Of a stretch of DNA of 64,000 nt, positions 13,437 to 25,071 are shown one piece after another (the stretch's first letter is position 1; the number at the start of each line of letters is the position of its first letter). Source of the stretch: Apostichopus japonicus (lineage: Eukaryota; Echinodermata; Holothuroidea; Aspidochirotida; Stichopodidae); the NCBI RefSeq assembly GCF_037975245.1, contig NC_092568.1, positions 40,480,631-40,544,630 on the forward strand, in the 5' to 3' direction. The notes under the pieces are model-generated. The model worked only from the letters and a program-made list of their open reading frames with translations. It was not told where the DNA came from and did no database searches. The translations under genes and the position numbers were made by a program.

Positions 13437-16400
13437 TATCACAAGAGGTTGATCTTATTATTAATAACAATCTAATAACAAAACCCCCTTCCTTCACCCC
13501 CTTGAATTAATCCATGCACATAACTATCCATTGGAGTGTGTATGTAATATCAATCGTTGTACACCCCTTTGCTATTTTTGATTAAGTGATGGACTCCACG
13601 ATGCATTAACTATCGCTCTACTAAGAAATTAATTTTCTTTTCTGCCTATTTATAAGTGTCCCTGGGAAAGTATTCCCATATAATAGATTGCCACTTTGAA
13701 GAACAGGAGAAAAGAAAAGCGTAATGGTAGAGAAACCGGGTAAAAAGAAAGAAGATCTGTAGCCATGCAGAAAAAAATGCCGCTTGGCTGAACTCTATTT
13801 TAGTCATTAGCCATGCAGAAATTCAGTGATTGACAAAGATTTCGTCCGTTCATGCCACGCATCCTGAATCTGTATTCATTTGCATATTGTATGTGCGTCT
13901 TAATTTTATTATTCCTCTTGGCAAAGAATTTACGGTATTCACGCGTTTCTGCAAGACAACCAGATGGTAATTTCGTAAACTTTATCTTTTTTTGTTGTTG
14001 TTGTTGCGTTTGCTGTACTTTTACTTGTTGTGGGCAGATCGTATACTGTTTGCTATTTTATCGTCGATTTCACATATCTACACGAGTAATACAGGAAGGT
14101 TCTTGAACAACGGTGACGTATTCGCGCATGCATACTGAAACAAACGCGAAAGTACCGTTGTCAAATATTAAAGCCAAATTGAGAATTGTTGCTTCGTAGT
14201 CTGAAACTAGAAACAACGAAAGTCGGTGACAATATACATTCGGTCAAGTGACGGAGTTCCCCCCTCCCCCTCCCCCGCATTGTCTGGTAAACAAAAGCCG
14301 AAAAGATAATTGCACAATAGTGTGTTTTATCTTGTAAATAGATCACGTCACGTACATACCACCGTGGTGTGCAAACATCATATCAATACATTTGTGCTAT
14401 ATTGTAAGAGCATCAAAAATTCCCAAACGATGTAATGAGAGAGAAATTTATCATCGTATAGTGGAGTGAGGTCAAGACAATCATCCCGATTATTATGTAC
14501 CAATATGAAGCAATAAAAATAATACCAAACGTCATTATCAGATTTAAAAATTATAGGATAAATATATCAATTTATTAACTCGAAGAACACGTTAGGCGCT
14601 GAATTCGACAAAGAATGCATTCTTTTGAGATTGTCCAGAATACCGCCCCTGTAGACAGGAATTCACCGACCACATATCAAGCGGGACATCAACAATGTAA
14701 GGAGGGGCACACCAGTCTGCGCGTAGCCGAGTAAACGGCCCCTGTTCCAGGCCTGATTACGGGCTTGAATTTTAGCTATTAATCTAGTTTAACTTCCAAC
14801 TTTAGAAAAACCTTGATTTCCGATCAATCATCCTTGATATGGTTGATTTGGTTGACATGGTTGATTTCACACCTCGAAAGAGTCAACCTTGCAGTGGGTA
14901 TAACATGTAGTGTATTCTAACTCTTTCTATTTTGTGTGTGTTTTGATAATCGAATAAATCTACTAGCAATGGCATGATCATTAATCGTTTTGACCGTTCT
15001 GAAGCCGAGGATGGTATCAAAAAAGAACTCACTTATGAGACGATATCATAAAATGTGCACGAACTTAAAGAATAATTGTCGTATGCTGATAATAGAAATG
15101 GAAAGCAGTTGATTATCTCTTATGTAAAGAATATGTAAGGATGTACGAGTTCATTGAGAGGTCGCAACTGCCAACTTTTCCCACCACTCCGCCCACCCCC
15201 ATGACACACACATGCACACACGGGCCCTTATGAACATCAATTGAGCGTAACATTACTTCAACGAGCAGGATGTAACGGTGTTTTCGACCTTGTCAGATCA
15301 GAGCTCTTCTTCGGCAGAGTGAAGCCCCTGCGTTCTTATTAAGGAGTCCTAAGGGACTGAATCCCCCTTATGGACTTAACTATGATATTACAGTTCAGAA
15401 TTAACCTTAAAACTACAAATGAGAAAGCTATCGACTTAATGGAGCGGGAAGAACTCTAGTGGATTCATTGTCATTATCGTTGAAATGGTAAAACTTAATT
15501 TACGTCACAATAGAAAGTGGGAGGAGCTTCCAGTAGTGCTACCACGTCACATGTTATCTAGTATTTTTTTTTTGGGGTGTTCAACCTGTTTTCAGGTGGT
15601 CCTTTGAATTTTAACCGCAAACAACAGATCAACGTTGCAACGTCCATAGCCTCAAGAGAGAACCCATTGATTATGCCCGTCTTCTTAATAAAAGCAATCG
15701 ATATTACTTGTTTCGTCTTTTCATTAAAACCAATGGATTTTATTAGATGTTTGTTACACCGTTGTCATTTAAGGACACTTTAAGCGGCTTTTATTTTAAA
15801 GCTAGTTTGGGTCTGTATAAACCTTTCAAAATTGTCTTTCCCCTCTCTCCCGAAGTGTTGACCTACTTGTTTTAAGATAGTGTTGTCTCAATCAATTCAC
15901 GAATCTTATTTTACTAAGTAACCACATCCCCTCCCCCACCCCCCCCCCAGATATCAAATTATTGTCTTTCATCTCTGAGCTACGAAACATTTAATTTAAT
16001 AACAGCCTCACGTAACAGGCAGTGAAACTTATAGAAACATGACTGTACGTACATATACATGTAGAGTCCCTATTATACGTACATAGTGATATTTATGACG
16101 GCGTTTCAATGTCATAGTAGATAACGTCTCAACGGCGTTCCATCAATCTCTTAGCTAGTTCCGTCTGAAAAAAAAAATAATGATGAAGATGATAGTGATT
16201 GCGATGATGATGAAGAATAAGATGATGATGATGATAATCAGTTGTGTAAAAGGTTCACCGGTGGTCGATGACTGCAGCTAAAAACAAAACCGATCAAGCG
16301 TTTGGTCATAGCTTAATTAATCGCAACAGATGTCCATACTACCATTCGCTTCAGGACTGTAAACATATTCTATATATTATCTCACCTTAAATAACAGTTG

Positions 16401-17104
16401 CGGTATTTTGATCGGGTATCTTCGAAAGATGTGAAATTATTCATTTTTGTTATACGTTATGAGCGGGCGGACGTATACGCGTGGACTAATATATTTTTCC
16501 TTATGTCGAATAGCAGTGTCTATCACCTCATGCATACTCTTTTACAATCGCTGTATCTTATAGACGGATATTTAATCTATCCTGCCTACTGTAAGGCCTT
16601 GAAACCGTCTACGGGAGCATGGCAAATTTTTACCAACCTTCCGTTATATTCGTCGATAGTTTTTCACGCTAAAAGAAAATAGGAAATAGATCTGCAACGA
16701 AAGCTCAAGGATATAACTATAGAGAATTTTGATTATTCTTTCTTCATCTTATTATTATTTTTTTTAGTTGTCATGTCCTTAAAAATATTTCTTGTTATCA
16801 TAATAATTAGTTTTTTTTCTGTAAGTGGTGTAAGTGTCTATCAAATAAATATCCGATAATGCATGGACAACATTAAATGAATATTGAGACAATAAAATGG
16901 TTAAAACATGGAAGATAATGGAGATTTGACAGGACTTGACAGTTAAAGAGAATATTTTCACTTAATACGTCGTCTGTTAAGATATAGGACGTCTCCATAT
17001 GGCTTTTTCTTTGTTAATGTTACTGTTATTTCGGGGTTGTGGTGGGGAGGGGGGTTGCTTTGTAAGAATGAACTATGAACGCTGCGCTGGTAAAAGTGAA
17101 ACAA
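13434..17104. other. non-coding, no gene seen
   Basis: About 3.7 kb without a supported exon. It holds a pyrimidine-rich patch with C-runs near 15920-15950, degenerate GAT units near 16180-16240, and CTCTGCCGAAGAAGAGCTC (minus strand, near 15300), weakly like a Penelope terminus. Confidence 0.35.
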
Positions 17105-17880
17105 ACAAGAATAACTTATGTAGAGTTAGAGATAAAAGCAGGAGTCACTAATAATGATTGTTACTTTGACTGACATCAAATCAGGACTGACTTGAATTGC
17201 TTGGTAACAGTTAATAGCCAAGACTCACTTATACTGCTTGGTAAGAGTTACACATCAAAGCAGGACTCACTAATAACGATTGGAAAGAATTAGACACCAA
17301 CGTAGGACTAATACTGTTTGGTACAGTGAGACATAAGACCAGGGTTCAATGGTAATGATTGCTAATTTGATTGACATCAAAGCAGGACTCATTAACAATG
17401 AATAAGATATCAAATCAGGACTCACTAATACTGCTTTATAACATTCAAACAACAAATCAGGACTCACTTATACTACTTGGTAACATTCAAACATCAAATC
17501 AGGACTTACTAATACTGCTTGGTAATATTCAAACATCAACGCATGACTTACTAATACTGCTTGGTAACATTCAACATCAAATAAGGACTCACTTATACTG
17601 CTTGGTAACATTCAAACACCAAATCAGAACCCAATTATACTGCTTGGTAACATTCAAACATCAAATAAGGACTCACTTATACTGCTTGGTATGCTTTCAA
17701 ACATCAAAGCAGGACTCACTTATACTGCTTGGTAACATTCAAACATCAAATAAGGACTCACTTATACTGCTTGGTAACATTCAAACACCAAAGCAGGACT
17801 CGCTAATGATGAATCGAAAGAATTAGACACCAACGTAGGACTCCCTATAATAACGATTGATAAGAGTTATACATTAAGGC
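17105..17880. repeat. 42-bp minisatellite, copy B
   Basis: About 16 units of GACTCACTTATACTGCTTGGTAACATTCAAACATCAAATAAG. Because 42 is divisible by 3, one plus frame (17371-17826) stays open and reads as a 14-residue repeat (DSLILLGNIQTSNQ). I treat this as arithmetic, not a gene. Confidence 0.93.
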
Positions 17881-17884
17881 AGGA

Positions 17885-18600
17885 ATAATATTGTTTGGTA
17901 AGAGGAAGACAGCAGGGCATCACTCTCTAGTAATGATCGACAAGACAACAAAACAGGAATAATATTGCTGGATAACAGATAAACAAATAAAAAAAACAAA
18001 TATGAATAAGTGTAGAGTTACTTCAAAGAATGGAAATCATGAATCTGCGCCATTCCGGAATAAAGAACACAACTATAATGCGTGTATAATGATGTAATTT
18101 ATTTCCAATGCAAACGCAATTCTTGCTTAACTCTTCACATTTAATAAGATAATCCGTAGAGTGCGAACAAAGCAGCCGGTTATAGTAAACCTAACAAAAG
18201 CTCAGAAGCACACAAACATAGCGTTTTTAAATTACTAACAATTACAACAACAAAACCTGCCAAAATTAAATCGAAAAACGAATCTCTCAAGATATACTTT
18301 TATTTATTAACATTATATAATTCTAATATGCCGAATTTCGTGGAGGCTGAATATAAATTGAATATTGTAACGAGAATAATCCACGATATACTTTCATACC
18401 ATTATAAGCTAGCATATTGATACCCTGATAGCGTTTATCACTTGCAACGGAAGAACAAAGGTTGAATAGTTCATTTATTACGCATTTAGACGAACACACG
18501 GTCTTATCACGAAGGGATACGTTGACATTACACTATACATTTTATATATCAGAGCGCTATACAGTCAAAAGTACGGTATTGATATTCAAATGCGAAATTT
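17885..18600. repeat. duplicated block, copy B unique tail
   Basis: Colinear with about 12610-13330, high identity with small indels, ending at the shared ATTGATATTCAAATGCGAAAT. There is no coding content in either copy. The preceding minisatellite is part of the same duplication. Confidence 0.9.
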
Positions 18601-18604
18601 GATA

Positions 18605-18650
<46 letters not shown>
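18601..18650. repeat. (TA)n at a SINE 3' end
   Basis: About 22 TA units directly abutting the 3' end of the minus-strand SINE at 18651-18872. Confidence 0.93.
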
Positions 18651-18653
<3 letters not shown>

Positions 18654-18872
18654 GAGTTGGAAAATTCTGAACACTGAAAATACTTCCAGCCTCCACCGGG
18701 ATTCGAACCCGGGCTTCCCGCTTTATATGTGGATACCCTAACCAACTAGGCTGTGGACGCTGATTGTATGTCCAGAGGGTCGAAACCGGTGAGGAAGGTC
18801 GTAATTCCATTGTATGCATTTGCCACCTGTATCAAACAATGCTAGTTCTGTTTTGGTGACATATTTAGCCTT
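18651..18872 (-). mobile_element. tRNA-derived SINE (minus)
   Basis: Reverse complement of the SINE at 56936-57155: the same ~100-bp leader (ATATGTCACCAAAACAGAAC...), then a tRNA-like segment, then a short 3' body ending TTTTCCAACTC beside a (TA)n tract. The tRNA-like segment begins GCGTCCACAGCCTAGTTGG (box A) and includes GGTTCGAATCCCGGTGGAGG (box B). It is nearly complete. Confidence 0.85.
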
Positions 18873-21025
18873 ACTCTAGATATCAAACATGGTACTAACC
18901 AACTCGAAATCATTTGTGATTTTTGAGGCCGGAACTCGAAAGAGATACTTTGAACCGACGTTGTTAAATGAAATGGAAATGACTATTTTGATCATTGAAG
19001 CATATATATATATATTATAAAATCTTTAAGGAAGAATACCAATTAATCACATTCCTTTTAATGTGCAAGAATACAATTCAATATATACTAGTACACATAG
19101 TAATGCCATGTACACGCATCCCTGTTTGTCTTGAAAATATAATCTACAATAATATAGGTATATACCCACATGTACTAAAAAAGAATTTCTCTGGTAACAC
19201 ATTATAACTTATAACGAGATTGTAAAGGTGTCCGAATGAAATTCGTGCAGTTTCCAGTCAATTAACATGCACGAAAATGCCCTCTGATTGCTATCAGGCA
19301 GTCATAAAAAGTGGAAAGGTTTCATATATCCATAAATCAAATTTAACTATTTTCTAACAACTTTTGTTTATTAAGAAGTGGAAACGTTATTAATGGCTTC
19401 TTGTTGTCATTGTCTGTGATTAATCTGTTAAAACAAGAGTTCGTTCGGATAAGAGTTTTGTTTCAAATGTGACGTTGCTTAAAACAGAATTGGGGAAATA
19501 ACAACACAATTTGTGGTCAATAAATTAGTTATTTTCTTATTTCCATTTTATTATGTGGACATTTATGACTTGACATCTCACTCAATGCATGTCTCACATT
19601 ATGAAGCCTTCTTCTTCTTCTCGTTTAATGAGACAACTTTTGTATTACATTTACACGCTAGTATACTCCGGGCATCTTACCTTGTATTAACATATACATG
19701 ATGATTGGACGACTGAAATCAACAAATTATATGAAACTCGAAAAATATTTTTTTGACTGTAAAGTGACGTCACCATTGAAGCAGGAATCGACCATAACGC
19801 CTGAATTTATTTACAAAAGACACAACATTACCCGACGAAGTGCAAATTTTCAATTGTACGCATGGGTGTCGATAGACGGGTCTGGCCATGGAGTAAATTG
19901 TGTCATATTGGTCCCCCCTTTGTTTTTCTTTTAGCGGTTATATATAATTACCGATATGTGATGAAATGATAAGAAAACAGTCATAATCCCACATTTCGAC
20001 GAAGCTCTCTATTGTCCTCGGAATCAGGGTAATCCGTTCCTCCCCCACCATCAGCGCCTTTCCGCCCTCTCCCAACACTTCTCGATCCCCGCGCAATCAC
20101 CCCACAGCCAGCTTCGTGTGTCCTTTGATTAACTGTTTTAGATATCGAGATATCTTCGAGATGTCTTCTAGAAATCTGCTATACCAATTCACACCTTTGG
20201 TCCGTGAGAACAACAATAAGAGAATATTATTCAGGTCGAATCTCCATTGCCTTTGTCATTCTTGAAGACGCGATGCTTTGTTTTATTAATACTCTTCGGC
20301 CACTCAAGCTGAACTTATCTTACAATTTCGTGTAATTTCTAGTTAATGACTTGATTTAATGTATTTTTGTCGTAAAAAAATAAATAACAAGAAATAACAA
20401 AAAAAGAAGGAATATATAATGCACCTGACATAGATCGATATCTTAATGTATAACCTTGATGTGATTCTACTTCATTGAACCTGCTGCTTCACCCGAGTTG
20501 AATTGAACAAAAAAATATTAACCATTTCCATAAACTATCTTAACAGTGACAGAGATATACGTTATGGTACTTAATGGTAATTATTATCTATTTATGGACT
20601 TGGCATTTGATCTGAAGGACGGCTGGGCTTTTAAATGGAATGCTAACACAGCAACAACTTCTTCAGTTGTACGTAGATTATTTTCTTAAAAGTGAAATTA
20701 AAAAAAAATCCAGTTTAATTGTTAGACTAAAGCGCGTGTTAATGTGTCATTATGGACCTAATTTTTACAGATGTTTAAAATGCTTTTATCAACGTTTACG
20801 TTTTTGCGCACATCTACACAATATAAAGAATTGTAAATATAGAAATAAATAAAATCAGTACCGATTTTCTGTTCACTCTTTCTCTTACATATACAGCGAA
20901 TATGCTTAAAAGGATCTTGCACGGTAAATATTCAAATATTACCCATCATGCAACATGAATATTCAAATAACCCATCGCTGAATAATGGAAGACAAACGAA
21001 AAGGAAAAACTGACAGTTAATCACT
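18873..21025. other. non-coding; 3' flank of the ANKRD34-like gene
   Basis: No exon supported over 2.1 kb. A CT-rich patch at about 20035-20110 and plain AT-rich sequence. The part nearest 21025 is presumably the 3' UTR of the ankyrin gene. Confidence 0.35.
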
Positions 21026-22468
21026 TTAAATCAAAGGAGGAAACTGAGATTTGTCCAATTTGCTATTTCTACGTCCATCTTTTTTAGACCACCTTTTCAA
21101 AGATTTTACTTCTCGATCTAAAACCAGTTCCCCATCGGATGAATCAGAAGAGCTATCTTCCTGCATTCTGTTTCTCCTTATTTTTGAATATCTTGATAAA
21201 GCGTCCGAACTCCTACTTAATGGAATCATAGCTAATAACTGTTTAGGATCTGCCGAGAGCAGATACTTTTGCTTCTTCCCTTGTATCTCATCATCGCTTT
21301 TGTCGCAAAGGTCTTCCAGAGAACTAGAATTCCTCCCGATAGCACTGTCAAAGCTTTTGGATTGACGCGGTGGTCTCGAAGCAGCTCCAGAAAATGGACG
21401 CATCTTAAAATGTTTCTTTGCGTTACGTTTCACAAACATTCCGTTAGTACAAACGACTGAAGCTACCTCAGAGTTTGTACCCTCTGTCTCCTCTTTAGCT
21501 CTTACCGAACTCGATAAAATAAACTCAGGTAAACTGGCTCTTTTACCATCTAAGTCATAATCGGTATAATGAGAGACGGTATCGTCGGGAACATCATCCT
21601 TTGATTGAGGAGAGGTGTCTTTCGGAGCTGAGTGAGACCTGACCCTAGACTCTACCTCGTGCTTCACGGTCAGGAGGTCTGGAGCTCTCTGGTTGATCTT
21701 TGGGAGGTTGTTAATATATTCCGTAGAGCTATCGTTACTTGATACGCCACTCGAATGGTGGAATGGATCAATCCTGGACGTGCGACGAACCTTCATCTTC
21801 AAACTGTTCATATCGTTCAATGTCCAACCGGAATCCTTGGCCCAATCGATAGCTGTCTTATTATGAATGAGGTCCTTTTGATCTACCGAGGCCCTCCCTT
21901 CTTGTACAAGGTAAGATGCGCAGAGCGTATGTTTCCTTTTTGCCGCCATAATTAAAGGCGTGACTCCGTCTGCGTTCATTTTATCCACTTCTAACCCTAA
22001 CCGCCGAAATGATTTAGTTACAATTTCAATGGCTTGTGAGTTGCCCACCATTGCACAGTACATCAAGGGTGTATTACCGTTATTATCCTCCAGATTCGGA
22101 TCGACGTTGTTCTTCACTAACAGGGACACGACGTCATTATGGAAAATTTCGCACGCATAACTCAACGGTGTCCTCCCCATATTATCCTGAGCGTTCACAT
22201 CTGCTAAATGTTTGATTAACAATGTCATAACCTTTGCTCGAATTTGTTCGTTTTCTATCCGTACGGCACGAAGTAGAGGAGTCTTACCGTGTTTATCTTG
22301 AGAATTGACTGGCCCTTCGCCGTCAACTGCGTCTAAAATAAAACGAGCGAGGTGAAGCTTACCTTTGGCTACGGCGTCATGCAAAGCAGACGCCCCTGAG
22401 AGCTGCCCCATGCTCATACGCCTAGGCTCCTTGCGAGCTGAAGGTGTCCTACGAAATAAAGATTGCAT
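21026..22468 (-). CDS. ankyrin-repeat protein, ANKRD34-like
   Basis: A 480-codon frame ends at TAA (21026-21028). Residues about 27-210 form five ankyrin repeats. The repeat signature (G-x-TPL at 63-65, 100-102, 133-135, 170-172; V/DVNAQD, DPNLED) is clear, so this is a protein-binding scaffold, probably cytoplasmic or nuclear. Repeat number, N-terminal placement and an unstructured Ser-rich, basic C-terminal half (residues 215-480, for example RRTSRID, KKHFKMRPF, KSLKRWSKKDGRR) resemble the vertebrate ANKRD34 family. That family also has one main coding exon. Start choice: ATG at 22466-22468 is the longest frame. A splice acceptor (TTTATTTCGTAG|G) lies seven codons in, so Met18 (22415-22417), just before the repeats, is the likelier start if that intron is used. 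Another ankyrin family remains possible. Confidence 0.85.
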   Translation of the reverse strand: MQSLFRRTPSARKEPRRMSMGQLSGASALHDAVAKGKLHLARFILDAVDGEGPVNSQDKHGKTPLLRAVRIENEQIRAKVMTLLIKHLADVNAQDNMGRTPLSYACEIFHNDVVSLLVKNNVDPNLEDNNGNTPLMYCAMVGNSQAIEIVTKSFRRLGLEVDKMNADGVTPLIMAAKRKHTLCASYLVQEGRASVDQKDLIHNKTAIDWAKDSGWTLNDMNSLKMKVRRTSRIDPFHHSSGVSSNDSSTEYINNLPKINQRAPDLLTVKHEVESRVRSHSAPKDTSPQSKDDVPDDTVSHYTDYDLDGKRASLPEFILSSSVRAKEETEGTNSEVASVVCTNGMFVKRNAKKHFKMRPFSGAASRPPRQSKSFDSAIGRNSSSLEDLCDKSDDEIQGKKQKYLLSADPKQLLAMIPLSRSSDALSRYSKIRRNRMQEDSSSDSSDGELVLDREVKSLKRWSKKDGRRNSKLDKSQFPPLI

Positions 22469-22507
22469 CTTTATTACACAGTTTGAAACACGTTAAATAT
22501 AACTTAC
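22449..22507 (-). other. candidate 59-bp intron 5' of the ANKRD34-like gene
   Basis: On the minus strand the sequence reads GGA|GTAAGT at the 22507 side and TTTCGTAG|GAC at the 22450 side. Joining these leaves a TGA in the ankyrin frame just upstream, so the upstream exon would be 5' UTR in that frame. This favours Met18 as the start. Confidence 0.45.
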
Positions 22508-23047
22508 TCCTGAGTTGATCAATTCCGTGTAAAAATATTGCGAATTCCCTGCATCAACAAAAATCATCCAGTTTTCATGAATATTCCATACCTCTGCCAT
22601 AAAATGCTCGACCATCGTTTTGTCAGCCATCCTCAAGAAACTGAGAGAATGAATTGTTTCCAACGCCACTATTTGATGAAGTAAATAATCTCGTAACGAC
22701 TGTTTTGCTTTCCTCCAACCTGAAAGATCGTCTATAATTATTGTCTTTACTTTTAACGCCCACAGGTTATATGTAGCGAGTGTCCACAAATGAAAGATAT
22801 ATTTGGTTGGATTCAAACTCTATTTGCTTGTCCAGCCAGTACAGAATTCTGCACGGCTACTGTTATAATTACTTCCCTCGATGAGCCACGAATCGAGTAG
22901 ATACAGTGACTGTTGCTGTTGCTGCGATAATATTCCAAATACGGACATCAATTTCCCTTCAGAGGATGTAGAGATAGATGAACGACGAGTGACGATGATT
23001 GGTGGCGCACGACCAATATTAAAAACAGAACGAACATTTACCGGCAT
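22508..23047 (-). other. candidate upstream exon; long open stretch with one stop
   Basis: Minus-strand translation from ATG at 23047 gives a protein-like segment (MPVNVRSVFNIGRAPPIIVT, then SISTSSEGK, a Gln run, SLYLLDSWLIEG). It is broken by a single TAG at 22820-22822. The same frame then continues 103 codons (GWRKAKQSLRDYLLH, MADKTMVEHFMAEVWNIHEN) to the GTAAGT at 22507. Its phase does not match the ankyrin frame. It may be a separate decayed or spliced gene, or 5' UTR that is open by chance. No family is recognised. Confidence 0.35.
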
Positions 23048-24748
23048 GTCACGACACGAGGCTACATTAGGGTGTTTGTAACTACTTGTATTAGGTTTTA
23101 TAGATGTTACAGATTAAATCAAATTTAGATTGCGTATGCTATAGAACGGTATTTCTTCTTTTCGGATTTTCAATTAATTACAACATTTCACTCAGTGATG
23201 TTCAGTGAGTATATTCGGTATCGAGAAGCTTGGAAGGTTTGTTTTCTTGGAAGCGACTAATACTCTCATTCACTCAGATTTATCATACTTTAATTGAATT
23301 GGTTATTCAGTGCCACATTTTGGGTGTTTTATTTTCATTTTTGAAGACTTTGGGGCAACTTAAGAAGACCATAGAGTTTTCCTGCTTTACAGGATTCCGG
23401 TTGAATCAGACCAATGGTGTTATGGCGCCAATTACAAGCGAGCCTCAGATTGCATTTCGATGTGTGCGCTTGTTTAGTCAGGAAGAAAACAATGTACCAC
23501 CGCTGTTGGCCTATATGTGTAACTGGTAAATAGTTACTTGTAATATTGGACTAATACGCTATAGGATTTTCTTTTGTCGGTGCCTTGTATGCTTATTTTA
23601 GTTTTGTTTTTAATTATTTCCACTTTCTATTTTCATAGCATTTTTTCAAAGAGAGGGCAGAAGGGATGTTAATCCTTTAAACAAATTTTAGTATCGTGGA
23701 AAGTCGCTACTAAGAAAATAAATTATAATGATATTTTCTTATGACATCAGACACTACTTCCAAATAACTTTTAAGCCGACTTTTACCTCAAAGCCCTGTT
23801 GTATACATTGTTAATAGCTTCCAGTTAATGTATATGTGTGTTAAGTACTGTTCATGCCCTTGTCTGCATAGTGTACTATGACTATGCTAGTCAGCTGGTT
23901 GGGGCATCCAGAAGCAAGAGAAGGCCCTTTGAAGATCAAATCCGAATAGAAGAAAATGAGACCATAAAAAGTTGCTATTTTGTTGAAGTCCTTGCAGATA
24001 AACAATATGGCCAATGAATGTGGCAGCTTCCGGTACTGGGTTAAGGTGATGCAGTCACCGACACCAACAACATTTAATTTGAAGTATATACGCCATCGCT
24101 ATGACATCATAATGAAGTTACACGTGTAACTTGGCTCTAAAGGTAGTATTGTTCATAGGATATTATCAATGTAGCTTGCTCCACAAACGTACAGCACGTT
24201 TTACACTTTCAGGTAGAAACCAAATGATTTTTACGGTGGCGAAGGAATAAATGTTTTAAATGAGGAGATAATCTTTTGAGAATGCATCTGGCATCAGCAA
24301 ACTGAAACAATGATTTTGCAAATTTAGATTGTTGTGAATGCATTTGGCAAAAGCAGAGTGAATGAACATAAATTTTATTTTACACTCGGTCTCCCCCCCC
24401 CCCCCCCCATGGCCTGCACTTGTTCAAGATCATCTTTCAGACGAAAACAAATGATGACTCCAGTTGGTTTTTATTTTAGGAAAGTCTGAAGTTACACCCC
24501 TCCCAACCCCCTACCCTCATCAGTTCCGGATTGTTATTAATCTTTTGTATTACTGACTGCAAGGTAGGCAGCGAAAACTGGTTTTCCTCTGAGATATTTC
24601 AGTTCTCAGATGGTTGTTCGTACCGGTGAAATGCTCTTCCGTTCGTGACTAACCAGATATGGATGTTACAACCTAACGCGGATATGACGCAGATCACATC
24701 TCTTAAACATTCTCTGTACTGCGCACGGCGCACGTCACCCACAGTATC
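23048..24748. other. non-coding, no gene seen
   Basis: No supported exon. A 16-C run lies at about 24393-24408. Confidence 0.35.

Positions 24749-25071
<323 letters not shown>

Noticed and set aside
15255-15330. CTCTGCCGAAGAAGAGCTC-type sequence as another hammerhead-like Penelope end
   Set aside because: It shares only the GAAGA and GAAA blocks; the middle does not form the required stem and no RT motif lies nearby.
19990-20040. CGACGAAGCTCTCTATTGTCCTC as a Penelope remnant
   Set aside because: A weak resemblance only; no stem-loop core and no coding motif.
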